Positions 35,378-45,132 of a DNA stretch of 64,000 bases are shown here, one piece after another; the stretch's first letter is position 1, and the number at the start of each line of letters is the position of its first letter. The notes beneath the pieces are model-generated. The model saw only the letters and a list, made by a program, of their open reading frames with translations, ran no database searches and was not told the DNA's origin. This DNA comes from JBDTVS01 sp040007095. Its GTDB lineage: Bacteria > Acidobacteriota > Vicinamibacteria > Vicinamibacterales > CAVVIG01. The stretch spans positions 1-64,000 of the forward strand of contig JBDTVS010000027.1 of assembly GCA_040007095.1 (NCBI GenBank), written 5' to 3'. Both the position numbers and the translations under genes were made by a program.

Positions 35378-38300
35378 ATGATGTTGAGAGTTGTCAGGCG
35401 GTCAGCCGCGGTACTGTGTGTGTGGTTGCTCCTCCCAGCGGCTGCCCTCGCGCAGGCCGCGATTACCGGCCTCGTCAAGGACGCGTCAGGCGGCGTGCTC
35501 CCTGGGGTGACTGTGGAAGTGGCCAGCCCCGTCCTGATTGAGAAGGTGCGGTCGGTCACCACCGACGCGACCGGGCAATACCGCGTCGTCGACTTACGGC
35601 CTGGCAGCTATTCTGTGACGATCTCAGTGGCGGGCTTCAAGACCGTCAAGCGCGACGGCATCGAGCTCACCGGCACGTTTGTGGCCACGGTGAATGCCGA
35701 ACTCGCCGTCGGCGCGCTGGCAGAAACGGTCACCGTCAGCGGTCAATCACCGACCGTGGACATCCAGAGCGTGTTGGTGCAGCAGACGCTGAGCAGTAGC
35801 GTCATCGCCGCCATTCCCAGCTCGCGGAACGCCTCCGGGATCCAATCGTTGATTCCCGGACTGAACGTGTCGCAAGCAGGAGTGTCGGTCGGTGGTGGAG
35901 ATGCCGGTGGCGTCGCGGGTGGCATGGGCGGCCTGGCCGGCACCATCCACGGCGGGAACCAATATGGTTCACGGACCAAGACCGACGGGCTGAACACGGA
36001 TTTTACCGGTCAGTCCGCTGCTGGCGGCCAGCTCCTGAACACGGCCGGCGCGTCGGAAGTGGTCATCAACACATCCGGCGGGCTGGGCGAAGCGGAGGGG
36101 GCAGGGGTGAACCTCAATATCATCCCGAGGGACGGGGGAAACACGTTCAGTGGATCCGCCTTTGCCAACGGCGCGAGCCGCTGGATGCAGGGCAGCAATT
36201 ACACGCAGTCACTCAAGGACCAGGGCCTGAGGACACCGGCAAACCTGACCAGCCTGTGGGATGTGGACGGTATGGGGGGAGGCCGGGTTGTCCGGGATAA
36301 GCTCTGGTTCTACCTGACCTACCGCGAAGTCGGGTCGAATAGCACGGTCCCTGGCATGTGGGTCAATAAGAACGCCAACAACCCGAACTCGTGGGTGGTG
36401 GATTTCGACCTGACTCAACCAGCCTTTACGGATACGTTCGACCGGCACGGCATCGGGCGTCTCACGTGGCAGGCTTCGCGACGCCACAAGCTGGTCGCCA
36501 ACTGGCAGGAACAGTACAACTACATCGGTGCGGAGGGCGGCGGCACGCCGACGCAGACGCCCGAAGGTACAGGCTTGACCCTCTTCAAACCGTCCCGCAT
36601 CCAACAGGCCACCTGGACGTTTGCGGTCACCAACCGGCTGCTGATAGAGGCGGGGATTGGCACCTACGAGGGCACCTACACCCAAAGTGGTGGCGGCGGG
36701 CCACGCATCGGCGGTATCGGCGGCGTCAACAACCCGCTGTTGATCCAGCAACTGGAACAGACCGGCAATATCCCGAGTTGCAACTGCTCAATCCCGGGCC
36801 TGATCTCTCGACATCCCGGACTCGCGAACGGCGGATTCAGTGCCAGCCAGATTGGGACGCAGGAGTGGCGAGCATCCCTCTCGTATGTCAGCGGCGCGCA
36901 CAATATGAAGTTTGGCTACCAGGGCGGGTTCAGCACACCGACCAAGAATTACTACTACGACAGCACCATCATCCAGGTCCGGACGAACAACGGTGTGCCC
37001 AATCAAATCACGGAGAACCTCGCCTACCCCGGCTGGCTTCGGACTGGTCGCCACGTCATCCCGATCAACCTCTATGCGCAGGACCAGTGGACCCGCAAGA
37101 GACTGACGCTGCAGGGTGGCGTGCGGTGGGACAACGGCATCACGAACTACACCTCGGACCCGATCGGCGGTCCGGACTATATCCTTCTGCCGACGCAGGT
37201 CTCTTTTCCCACCGGGTCGACTCAAGGGATCAACTGGCGCGACATCACTCCCCGAGTGGGCGTGGCCTACGATCTGTTGGGGAACGGCAAGACCGCCGTC
37301 AAATTCAACACCGGCAAATACACGGAAGGTCTCAGTTCGCTATTCGGGTTGGACATGAACCCGATCTTCCGCATTCCCACCATGACGAACCGGCCCTGGC
37401 TGAATCCCACGAATTTCAATTTCGAACACGACCCGGGCTGCGATCTCAGGAACCCCGCGGCGCAGCCGGATTGCGGGGCGATGGTCAATCAATCCTTCGG
37501 AACTCAGGTATTCAGCACCAACTATGACCCCAACATGGTCACCGGTTGGGGAACCCGTCCCTACGTCTGGTCGACGGGCGTGTCGGTTCAGCAGGAGCTC
37601 ACCTCCGGCGTGGCGTTGACCGTCGGCTACTACCGCAACTCGTGGGGCAACTTGTCTGTGGTAGACAACACGCTCACGAGCGTGTCCGACTACACGACGT
37701 TTGGCATCGCGGCGCCGCTCGATTCGCGGTTGCCAGGGGGTGGAGGGCAGGCGATCCTCGGCCTGTTTGACCTGAACCCGAACAAGGTCGGCCAGGTCAG
37801 CAACCTCCATCAGCTCGGGTCTAATTTCGGCCAGGAGACCATGAACTGGCAGGGAGTGGACCTCAACATCAACGCGCGCTTGCGGTATGGGCTCACCGTG
37901 CAGGGGGGCACCAGCACCGGGCGTCGGCTGACGGACGCCTGCGAGGTGCGGGGGGTGGTGCCGGAGGCCACCCCGAGCACGGCGATCGTGCCGGCGGGAG
38001 GACTCTTGACGAGCGCGACGAACCCGTATTGCCGCGTGGTCGAACCGTACCGCACCTCGGCCACCGGCCTCGCCACGTATATGGTCCCCAAGGTGGGCGT
38101 CCAGGTGAGCGCGACGTGGCAAAGCAACCCTGGACCGGACATCGCCGCGAACTATGTCGCGTCGAATGCGGTTATTGCGGCGGGCCCGCAGCCGCTTGGC
38201 CGCAACCTCTCAGGAGGCGCCAACGTCACGGTGAACCTGATCCAGCCGGGCACGCTGTACGGTCCCCGGCGCAATAATCTCGACCTCCGCCTGAGCAAGG

Positions 38301-38473
38301 TCCTGAAGTTCGGCTCGAAGCGGGCCACCATCTCGATCGACGGCTACAACCTGACGAACTCGGATGTCGTCCTCGCCTACAACAACTCGTTCGTGCCGGG
38401 TGGCGCATGGCTGACGCCGACGAGGATTGCGTCGGCGCGGTATATGAAGCTCGGTGCGCAGTTCGATTTCTGA
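35378..38473 (+). CDS. TonB-dependent receptor with carboxypeptidase regulatory-like domain (receptor 2)
   Basis: 1031 residues. Signal peptide ending AALAQ; carboxypeptidase-regulatory domain (GLVKDASGGVLPGVTVEVAS, GQYRVVDLRPGSYSV); plug with ETVTVSGQSPTVDIQ; and a beta-barrel ending YMKLGAQFDF. A Gly-rich stretch (GVAGGMGGLAGTIHGG) lies in the plug region. ATG codons at 35378 and 35381 both follow GGGAGAAGG; the first is used. Surrounded by three cupin genes and two NHL genes. Substrate unknown; the size and domain order fit receptors thought to take up oligosaccharides or other large molecules. Confidence 0.9.
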   Translation: MMLRVVRRSAAVLCVWLLLPAAALAQAAITGLVKDASGGVLPGVTVEVASPVLIEKVRSVTTDATGQYRVVDLRPGSYSVTISVAGFKTVKRDGIELTGTFVATVNAELAVGALAETVTVSGQSPTVDIQSVLVQQTLSSSVIAAIPSSRNASGIQSLIPGLNVSQAGVSVGGGDAGGVAGGMGGLAGTIHGGNQYGSRTKTDGLNTDFTGQSAAGGQLLNTAGASEVVINTSGGLGEAEGAGVNLNIIPRDGGNTFSGSAFANGASRWMQGSNYTQSLKDQGLRTPANLTSLWDVDGMGGGRVVRDKLWFYLTYREVGSNSTVPGMWVNKNANNPNSWVVDFDLTQPAFTDTFDRHGIGRLTWQASRRHKLVANWQEQYNYIGAEGGGTPTQTPEGTGLTLFKPSRIQQATWTFAVTNRLLIEAGIGTYEGTYTQSGGGGPRIGGIGGVNNPLLIQQLEQTGNIPSCNCSIPGLISRHPGLANGGFSASQIGTQEWRASLSYVSGAHNMKFGYQGGFSTPTKNYYYDSTIIQVRTNNGVPNQITENLAYPGWLRTGRHVIPINLYAQDQWTRKRLTLQGGVRWDNGITNYTSDPIGGPDYILLPTQVSFPTGSTQGINWRDITPRVGVAYDLLGNGKTAVKFNTGKYTEGLSSLFGLDMNPIFRIPTMTNRPWLNPTNFNFEHDPGCDLRNPAAQPDCGAMVNQSFGTQVFSTNYDPNMVTGWGTRPYVWSTGVSVQQELTSGVALTVGYYRNSWGNLSVVDNTLTSVSDYTTFGIAAPLDSRLPGGGGQAILGLFDLNPNKVGQVSNLHQLGSNFGQETMNWQGVDLNINARLRYGLTVQGGTSTGRRLTDACEVRGVVPEATPSTAIVPAGGLLTSATNPYCRVVEPYRTSATGLATYMVPKVGVQVSATWQSNPGPDIAANYVASNAVIAAGPQPLGRNLSGGANVTVNLIQPGTLYGPRRNNLDLRLSKVLKFGSKRATISIDGYNLTNSDVVLAYNNSFVPGGAWLTPTRIASARYMKLGAQFDF

Positions 38474-38549
38474 TCGGGGAAGACCGCGGCCAGGCGCGGG
38501 CGCGGTACACGTAACGCCAAACCGCTGGAGCTTGTGAGAATTCACGTCA

Positions 38550-38621
38550 TCCACCGAGAGCCCGAGTACACCGAGCGGAACGTTCCGCAATTCTCGGTGG
38601 TCTCGGTGACCTCGGTGGTGA
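38550..38621. repeat. ACCGAG/CTCGGT hairpin repeat, copy D
   Basis: CCACCGAG and CACCGAG on the left pair with CTCGGTGG and CTCGGTGGT on the right; a perfect 12-base palindrome CGGAACGTTCCG sits in the middle. Between convergent genes. Confidence 0.7.
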
Positions 38622-38645
38622 GACGTCGAAGTCTTTCACAGGCTC

Positions 38646-39203
38646 TTACTTCAAGAGGGGACTCACGTACCCGCCCGGCAGCACCTTCTCGACATCGGGC
38701 CGCACCGTCACGTACTCGATGTGATCGGCCACTTCGCTGAACCCGTGATACATACCTGCGGGGATAATCACCATGTCCCCCGCGCTGAGCTTCCGCGATT
38801 GCGCCGGCTTGACGAAGGTGGCGTTGTTGCTCGGCCCGACCGCCTCCTTGACGATCTGGCTGTCGGCCGCTGCGGGTCTGACATTCGTGACCTCGCCGCC
38901 CATCACGATCGTTCCTGCACCCGACACCACGTAGTACACCTCGGTGACCTGCGTGTGATTGATCGCGCCGGCCGGCGTGCCTGCCTTGATCGCGCCTCGT
39001 CGCAGGACGGCGACGCTGATGTTGTACTTGCCCATGTCGACGATTTTCACCGGCCGGTCGCCGCCGCCGGGCGCGCTGACGACTTTCTGGATTTCGTCGG
39101 CCATCACGAAGGTTGCTGTCGTGGGCATCCCTGACTGCGAAAACGTGGTCGCCGCAGAACCCACGAACACCACGGCGAATGCAGCCAACATCACTCTACG
39201 CAT
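38646..39203 (-). CDS. Secreted single-domain cupin
   Basis: 185 residues with a signal peptide (MLAAFAVVFVGSAATTFSQS). One cupin domain: NHTQVTEVYYVVSGAGTIVMGG with the first metal ligands His and Glu, and GDMVIIPAGMYHGFSEV with the last His. It starts with AAGAGGAGG upstream, a strong ribosome-binding site. It follows the duplicated cupin gene on the same strand after 115 bases and probably belongs to the TonB receptor 3 unit. Confidence 0.85.
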   Translation of the reverse strand: MRRVMLAAFAVVFVGSAATTFSQSGMPTTATFVMADEIQKVVSAPGGGDRPVKIVDMGKYNISVAVLRRGAIKAGTPAGAINHTQVTEVYYVVSGAGTIVMGGEVTNVRPAAADSQIVKEAVGPSNNATFVKPAQSRKLSAGDMVIIPAGMYHGFSEVADHIEYVTVRPDVEKVLPGGYVSPLLK

Positions 39204-39318
39204 GATTCCTCCTCTTGGATCCGAGGCGATTGAACGAGCGAACTCGTGAGGTCATTCGCCTCGGACTGTATCCCGATGAGACTTCAGACTGACCAATGAC
39301 TCATACTGCCGCAGGCGC

Positions 39319-40269
39319 CTACTTGGCGTAGTTGTCGTCCCACCGGATGTTGAGCCAGGCCACCACGCCGTCGACCGCCGAGAACCCGTGATTGAAATTG
39401 GATGGCACGAACATCACGTCGCCCACGGTGACCTTCTGGTTCACTCCGGTGCCGGGCACCGCCTTGCGGTCCTTGAGCTCGAAGCCGGTGTTCGCCGTGC
39501 CGCCGCCTTCGAGCACGACCCAGGTGTCGATCGTGGTCGCGTGGAACTCAACCGACGGCTCCTTGATCCGGCGGATGTTCACGTTGAAGTGCCCGCCCTC
39601 GATCATGCGCAGCGTGCCCGAGTTGGCCGTCTCCATCTCCTGGCGGTACGCGTTCAGCTTCTCGAGCGGAATGGCCACCGAATGATCGGTCTGGGCGTAC
39701 TCTTTCACCGCCAGGCCGCGTCCACGTCCCGCGGGCACGGGCGTACCGGCGGGCGGTGGCGCGTTACCCGCCCCGGGCTTGGCGTCAGCCGGCCAGTCGG
39801 TGTCCCACCGGACGTTGAGCCAGGTGATGTTGCCGTTCACACCGCTGACGCCGTGCGGCAGGCCGGCGGGAATGAACTCCACGTCGCCGACCTTCAGCGT
39901 GTGCGACTCGCCGCCGACGATCTTCCCCTTCTCGACCTTGCCCCCGGTCGTGAGTGTGCCGCCGCCCTCGAGCACCACCCAGACGTCGACCGTCTTCGGG
40001 TGCACCAGCGCCGTCTCGGCGTTGGTGATCCGGCGGATGTTGACGTTGAACTTGCCACCCTCGATCATCCGAAGGGTCTGGAGCTTCTTGGCGTCCATAT
40101 CCTTCAAATACTGGGCGAGCTTTTCTTTCGGAATCGCAATCGCGTGATCGAGCGGGGCCTTTTCGAGGATGACCGTCTGTCCCTCGCCCCCGGCCCGGCC
40201 ACCCTGGGCGAAGACCATCGCCCCGCAAAGACCGAGCATCGCCGCGATGATAGATACAGTTTTTCGCAT
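39319..40269 (-). CDS. Secreted protein with a tandemly duplicated cupin-like domain
   Basis: 316 residues with a signal peptide (IIAAMLGLCGAMVFAQGG). Residues ~35-155 and ~190-315 are clear copies of each other: both contain TLRMIEGG-x-FNVNIRRI, then T-x-D-x-WVVLEGGGT, then KVGDV/TVGDV-x-F-P, then HG(V/F)S and WLN-RWD. The copies differ in the metal-ligand positions, so they may not be equivalent. A Pro/Gly-rich linker joins them. Encoded 11 bases downstream of TonB receptor 3 and surely co-transcribed with it. Function unknown. Confidence 0.85.
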   Translation of the reverse strand: MRKTVSIIAAMLGLCGAMVFAQGGRAGGEGQTVILEKAPLDHAIAIPKEKLAQYLKDMDAKKLQTLRMIEGGKFNVNIRRITNAETALVHPKTVDVWVVLEGGGTLTTGGKVEKGKIVGGESHTLKVGDVEFIPAGLPHGVSGVNGNITWLNVRWDTDWPADAKPGAGNAPPPAGTPVPAGRGRGLAVKEYAQTDHSVAIPLEKLNAYRQEMETANSGTLRMIEGGHFNVNIRRIKEPSVEFHATTIDTWVVLEGGGTANTGFELKDRKAVPGTGVNQKVTVGDVMFVPSNFNHGFSAVDGVVAWLNIRWDDNYAK

Positions 40270-40280
40270 GACGTGTTCTC

Positions 40281-43200
40281 CTAGAAATCGAGCTGCACAC
40301 TGAGTTTCATGAGTCGGGCGTCGAGAATTTGGGTGGGCTGGAGCCAGCTCGCCCCGAACGTGCTGTTGTAGTTCACCACGGTGCTGACGTTGAACAGGTT
40401 GTACAGATCCAGATTCGCTTGCAGCTTGCGCGTGCCGAGGCTGAAGATTTTGCTGGCGCGCAAGTCGAACTGGTTGATGCGGGAGCCGTACTGGGAGAAG
40501 GGCTGGAGGAGGTTGATGCTCGCCGTGCGCACGCCCCCGGACAAGGGCCGGCCGAGCGAGGTCTGGGCCTGCGCGGTCGTGTACGTGTAGGTCGCGTTAT
40601 ACGTCGGTCCGGGACTGCTTTGCACCACGGCGGCCAACTGGACCTCGTAGGGCAGCATGACGGATCCATTGATCTTGATGCGCGACTGATACGGCACCCG
40701 CTGGTCGCAGTTGTAGAGCTGCTGGGGCGAGTCGATCACGTAACAGTTGTTGGTCGACGACTGGGACGATCCGCCGGCGGTGGTACCGGCCTGCACGGCG
40801 TTCCCGACGTTCAGCCCGCCGCCAATTGTCGCCCGCCTGGGCAGCCGCAGGTTGAAGCTCACATCCAGGCCGTTGTAGACCTCGGTCTGCTTCCCGTAGT
40901 TGTCGGACAGGGTGGCCAGGTTGTTCACTTGTCCGAATTTGTTCGCATTGATGTCCGCGAGATTGCACACCTGCGCGCCGCTGATGTTCGAAGGCAACCG
41001 CGCATCGGTCGGCGCGGTCACGCAGTAGCTCGTGTAGTCCGATGACGTCACCGACAGGTTGTCCAGCACGATGAAGTTGCCGAACCAGGTCCGGTAGTAG
41101 CCGGCGCTCACGCTCATGCCGCGGAACAACTCCCGATCGATGCTAACACCGAACTGCCAGTTGTACGGCCGCTTGCCATAGCCCTCGATCCAGTTCGGAT
41201 CCGGGTTGGTCACCGACACGAACTTGCCGAAGCTCTGGTTGGCCAGCGCGCCACATTCGCCGTTCGCGGCAGGATCGCTCAAATCACAGTTTGGGAAGAA
41301 GTTGCTGTTGGTGTCCCCCCAGGAGCGCGTCGTGCTGTTGACCGAGGCGTTGGCCGGATCGAACGCATTGGCGATCCCCGTCGTGTTCGACATGACGTAC
41401 CGGTTGATGCCGACCTTCACCGCCGTCCTGCCGTCGCCGATCGGGTCCCAGACCATGCCGAATCGCGGGCTCACATCCTTCCAGTTCGGGACGTTGTCCA
41501 GCGCCGCGAACGACCGCGCACCGACCAGCGGTCCGGCCTCCTCCGAGATCGCCGGCACCGATTCGTGGATCCAGTCCCACCGCAGACCCGCGTTGAAAGT
41601 CACCCGTCCCAACCGCCACTGATCCTGGACGAAGACGCCCATGTCCGGATTCAACTGGTCGATAGTCAGAATCGGCGCGGCAAACACCGTAATGCCCGTC
41701 GGCGTGCCGGCATTGAAGGTGTACGACATCGGCACGCCGTTCACCTGGCTCGGCGTCCGGGTCGTGTAGGTCCGGTGCCCACCACCCAACCCGTACATGA
41801 AGAAGAGGCCGGCTTTGATTTGATGAGCTCCGGGAAGGTACGACAGCGAGAACCGCCCGTTCGCCTGGTGCGACAGGCTGCTGGTTCGGCTGCCCACGCC
41901 ATTGTAGGTGTATCCCAATCCGGTGTCGTTGATGCTCACGAAGTCCTGGATCCCGCCGCCGCATCCCTCGTAATCCGACAAACGCAGGTCCGAGCCGAAG
42001 CCGCCGAAGGTGAAGCGACTCACCGTGAAGCCGCCGTCGAGCAGCAGCTTGCTCGACGAGGGCCGGTTCCAGGTCGTCTGCGTCACCGAGTGCGTTTGGC
42101 AGTAGCCGGCGTTGGCTTCGTTCTTGATGGTTCCCGTCTCGAGTTGCCCGGTCAGCTGATCCTGGAAGTTCCTCTGCCGATCGTACGAAACGGTGAACTT
42201 GTCCTTCGACGTCGCCTGCACCGTCACGCGTCCGCCGAAGCCTTTGTCGATCTCCGCCGGATAGATCGGGTTGTTCAGGTCGGGTGCATAGCGCCACGCG
42301 GCTGCCGGCGCGCCCAGCACGCGTGCGTTGATGTTGGCATCCCCGTACAGGTTGGCGACGCTCGTCGTCGTGCCCCACCTGCGCCCCGACGTGATGAACC
42401 AGGCGCGATTCCTGACGATCGGCCCCGCGACCATCCCGTTGATGTCGTACACCTGACGCACCGTGTTGACCGTGGTCAGGCCCAGCCCCTGCAGTTCCGA
42501 GGTCAGATTGTCAGCCTGCAGCTTGTGGCCGGTGCCGCCGAAGAAGAAGGAACCGCCGAAACGGTTTCCCCCGTCCTTGGGCAGCGTATTGACCTGCGCG
42601 CCGCCGTATTCGTACTCGGCCGAGCCCATCGTGCCGATGTCGATCACGATTTCCTGCGCCGCCAGCGGGTTGATGTAATAGCCGCGCCCTGTCCCTTCGA
42701 GCGCCGACGCCGCAAACGGTGCGAGCCCGGGCGTGAGCGCGTTGTAGCGCATGCCGTCCTGCAGCAGCCGCGAATCCGATGTCTTGCCGCCGTGCACCGA
42801 CAACCGCACGGACCGCTCGCCCTTGCTGCCGCCCACGTCCTGCGCATTCGGCGGCTCGACCACCGCGGGCATCAGCGAGGCAATCCCCAGCATGCTCTTC
42901 GCCGTGGGCACGGCGTCCAGGAGCTCCTTGCTGACCGTCTTCTGCTGGGTCAGGTTCTGGGTGTCGATGAGCGGCGATTCGCCCGTCACGGTCACGCTTT
43001 CGGCCAGGCCGCCGACCTTGAGCTCGACGTTGACCGTGGCCGTGAAGCTCGGCGGCAGTTGCAGGCCGGCGCGCTTGAACGTCGAGAAGCCCGAGAGCGA
43101 GTATGTGACCGTGTAGGCGCCCGAGCGCAAGCCGTCGATACGGTACTCGCCCTTGTCGTCGGTCACCGCGTTTCGAGTGTTGGTCCCGTCGGGCGTCGCG

Positions 43201-43352
43201 ACGTCGATCGTCACGCCCGGCAGGACGGCCCCCGACGCGTCCTTCACGGCGCCCGTGATGGTTGCCGCACTGCTCCCCTGTGCGAGGGCCGAGACCGGCG
43301 ATGTGGCGACCACCAGCATCGCGATGAACGCGAACCCCACGATTCGTCGCAT
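40281..43352 (-). CDS. TonB-dependent receptor with carboxypeptidase regulatory-like domain (receptor 3)
   Basis: 1023 residues. Signal peptide ending SALAQ; carboxypeptidase-regulatory domain (GAVKDASGAVLPGVTIDVAT, GEYRIDGLRSGAYTV); plug with ESVTVTGESPLIDTQN and RLSVHGGKTSDSRLLQDG; barrel ending LMKLSVQLDF. Start ATG has AGGAGGAATTTG upstream, an excellent ribosome-binding site; an open extension of 79 codons upstream is rejected. It leads an apparent operon with two cupin genes. It is more diverged from receptors 1 and 2 than these are from each other, judging from the regulatory and plug domains. Confidence 0.9.
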   Translation of the reverse strand: MRRIVGFAFIAMLVVATSPVSALAQGSSAATITGAVKDASGAVLPGVTIDVATPDGTNTRNAVTDDKGEYRIDGLRSGAYTVTYSLSGFSTFKRAGLQLPPSFTATVNVELKVGGLAESVTVTGESPLIDTQNLTQQKTVSKELLDAVPTAKSMLGIASLMPAVVEPPNAQDVGGSKGERSVRLSVHGGKTSDSRLLQDGMRYNALTPGLAPFAASALEGTGRGYYINPLAAQEIVIDIGTMGSAEYEYGGAQVNTLPKDGGNRFGGSFFFGGTGHKLQADNLTSELQGLGLTTVNTVRQVYDINGMVAGPIVRNRAWFITSGRRWGTTTSVANLYGDANINARVLGAPAAAWRYAPDLNNPIYPAEIDKGFGGRVTVQATSKDKFTVSYDRQRNFQDQLTGQLETGTIKNEANAGYCQTHSVTQTTWNRPSSSKLLLDGGFTVSRFTFGGFGSDLRLSDYEGCGGGIQDFVSINDTGLGYTYNGVGSRTSSLSHQANGRFSLSYLPGAHQIKAGLFFMYGLGGGHRTYTTRTPSQVNGVPMSYTFNAGTPTGITVFAAPILTIDQLNPDMGVFVQDQWRLGRVTFNAGLRWDWIHESVPAISEEAGPLVGARSFAALDNVPNWKDVSPRFGMVWDPIGDGRTAVKVGINRYVMSNTTGIANAFDPANASVNSTTRSWGDTNSNFFPNCDLSDPAANGECGALANQSFGKFVSVTNPDPNWIEGYGKRPYNWQFGVSIDRELFRGMSVSAGYYRTWFGNFIVLDNLSVTSSDYTSYCVTAPTDARLPSNISGAQVCNLADINANKFGQVNNLATLSDNYGKQTEVYNGLDVSFNLRLPRRATIGGGLNVGNAVQAGTTAGGSSQSSTNNCYVIDSPQQLYNCDQRVPYQSRIKINGSVMLPYEVQLAAVVQSSPGPTYNATYTYTTAQAQTSLGRPLSGGVRTASINLLQPFSQYGSRINQFDLRASKIFSLGTRKLQANLDLYNLFNVSTVVNYNSTFGASWLQPTQILDARLMKLSVQLDF

Positions 43353-43540
43353 CAAATTCCTCCTGAACTGAATCCGGACCGAGCTATCCCATGAACTGCA
43401 ACCGCCGGACACGATCGTCGACGGCACTGGAGGTCGGAGATCGTCAGACGGCTGCAGTGGCAGGTTCACCCCGCAGGCCGATCGCGATTCCGGCAGAGTC
43501 CCGCTGACCGCAACCGTGATACGTGACATAACTCCCGGGC

Positions 43541-43568
43541 CGGGCATCCCGCCTCGCGGCGTTGCTCC
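43541..43568 (+). repeat. Partial copy of the GCATCCCGC..GCGTTGCTC repeat
   Basis: GGGCATCCCGCCTCGCGGCGTTGCTCC matches the core boundary of the elements at 5592-5789 and 7846-8003 but stops right after GTTGCTCC. A truncated or solo half-element. Confidence 0.45.
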
Positions 43569-43737
43569 GGGACTTTTGCAACGAATCACGCTTCCAGCGG
43601 ACGAGATGGCCCGACATACCTGTTGCCCGCGGTTGTGGGCTTCGGCGCATTGAAATTGCGCGACGTGAGACAGAGAGAGGCCCTGAACATGAACGGCGCG
43701 AGCGTAACGGCCGTCAAGCGGCCTGTCAAGGAAAGTT

Positions 43738-43780
43738 GTTCACCGAATTGTCACCGAATGTCACTGAATGTAATTCACCG
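43738..43780 (+). promoter_or_regulatory. Direct-repeat cluster upstream of NHL 2
   Basis: Four close copies related to TCACCGAAT: TTCACCGAATT, GTCACCGAAT, GTCACTGAAT and AATTCACCG, spaced about 10 bases apart. Regular one-turn spacing upstream of a gene start suggests cooperative protein binding, but no regulator is known. Confidence 0.35.
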
Positions 43781-43933
43781 TCAGCGGCGCCCCCGTTTTG
43801 TTCCTGTCCGGTAGTGAGATGCATTAGTATTCGCCACAAGCCCGCCGCGGCCGACCAAGCGTGCTCTCGCGATACGCCCGCTGTGCGACTTTTCAGAAGA
43901 CGATATGTGGCGTAGAAAGCGGAGGACCCGACC

Positions 43934-45106
43934 ATGACCCCTTTCAAGGGAGAGATACCGATGTCGCATGTCAGCTCAATCGCACGAACGCTCTGCGGGA
44001 CGATCCTCGCTGCGGGGGCACTGGCCGGACTCCAGACGGTCGCCCAGGGACAAGGTGGCCGCGCCAATCTTCCGCCCCCCACCGAACTGGTCCAGAACAA
44101 CTCGATGGTCAACCCGTACCGCATGCTGGAAAGCTGGCCGCACCTGGGTGACATCAAACCGGGCGCCGCCATCGGGCTTCTCCCCGACGGGAAGGGCGGC
44201 GTCTGGATGCAGCACCGCGGAAACCCGGCGATCCTTCATATCGACCCGAGCGGGAACATCGTCAAGCGGTTCGAGGTGACGTTTTCCTCGTCGCACGGCC
44301 TCTGCCAGGATTCGGATGGCAACTTCTGGGCGGCCGACAGCAGCTCGTTCAACGACAGCCCTGACACGGGCGTCAAGGGCAATCAAGTGTTCAAGTTCAG
44401 CCCGGACGGCAAGCTGCTGCTCACCTTGGGCCAGGCCGGCGTCTCCAAAGCGGGCACGGACACGTTCCTGCAGCCGGTGGCGTGCCGCGCCACGCCGGAT
44501 GGGAACATTCTGATTGCCGATGGCCACTGGCCCCGCCCGAGCAAGGGACCCCAGGACGGCGACCGCCTCGTGTGGTTCACACGCGATGGCAAGTTCATCA
44601 AGGAATTCGGCCGACACGGCCGAAAACCCGGTGAATTCATGGGTCCCCACGGACTCGCGTACGACTCGAAGGGCCGTCTTTTTGTGGCCGACCGCTCGAA
44701 CAATCGCATCCAGATCTTCGACCGCGACATGAACGTCGTCGATGTCTGGACGCATTTCGGCCGGCCGAGCGGCGTCTGGATCCTGAAGGACGACACGCTC
44801 ATCGTGTCCGACTCGGAATCCAATCAGCGCATCGGTGGACCCGAAGACGCGGTCGAGGGCGGCGGCAACGCCATCCGCAATCCGGGCTGGAAGAACGGCA
44901 TCCGGATCGGCAGCGCGAAAGACGGGTCGCTGAAGTACTTCATCGAAGGCACCCGCCCGGAAGGGCTGGCGGCCGACGAACTGGGCAACGTCTTCGGCGG
45001 TTTGACGGGGGGCTGCGACGTGAGCAAGTCGGGTGGCTGTCTGCAGAAGTTCGTCAAGAAGACGGCGGCGACGGCGGCGAAACCCGCCGCCCCGCCAACC
45101 AAATAG
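43934..45106 (+). CDS. Secreted NHL-repeat beta-propeller protein (NHL 2)
   Basis: 390 residues with a signal peptide (TLCGTILAAGALAGLQTVAQG). Six-bladed propeller repeats: HGLCQDSDGNFWAADSSSF, PVACRATPDGNILIADGHWP, HGLAYDSKGRLFVADRSNNRIQIFD, PSGVWILKDDTLIVSDSESN, PEGLAADELGNVFGG. Related to NHL 1 but without its low-complexity insert. Both possible starts have good ribosome-binding sites: ATG 43934 after GGAGG, and ATG 43961 after AAGGGAGAG; the first is used. The C-terminus is an Ala/Lys/Pro tail. It is divergent from TonB receptor 3, mirroring the NHL 1-cupin-receptor 2 group. Confidence 0.85.
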   Translation: MTPFKGEIPMSHVSSIARTLCGTILAAGALAGLQTVAQGQGGRANLPPPTELVQNNSMVNPYRMLESWPHLGDIKPGAAIGLLPDGKGGVWMQHRGNPAILHIDPSGNIVKRFEVTFSSSHGLCQDSDGNFWAADSSSFNDSPDTGVKGNQVFKFSPDGKLLLTLGQAGVSKAGTDTFLQPVACRATPDGNILIADGHWPRPSKGPQDGDRLVWFTRDGKFIKEFGRHGRKPGEFMGPHGLAYDSKGRLFVADRSNNRIQIFDRDMNVVDVWTHFGRPSGVWILKDDTLIVSDSESNQRIGGPEDAVEGGGNAIRNPGWKNGIRIGSAKDGSLKYFIEGTRPEGLAADELGNVFGGLTGGCDVSKSGGCLQKFVKKTAATAAKPAAPPTK

Positions 45107-45132
45107 CCACGCCGGAAGCAAAAGGAACGGCG

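Larger units (their letters stand above)
43353..43933. other. 580-base divergent promoter gap
   Basis: Lies between the starts of TonB receptor 3 and NHL 2, so it must hold both promoters. Apart from a partial dispersed repeat (43541-43568) and a run of imperfect 10-base repeats (43738-43780), no gene or further structure is visible. Confidence 0.5.

Noticed and set aside
41565..43394. Plus-strand open frame of about 609 codons
   Set aside because: Antisense to TonB receptor 3; low-complexity Arg/Ala/Val-rich product, typical GC-rich shadow.
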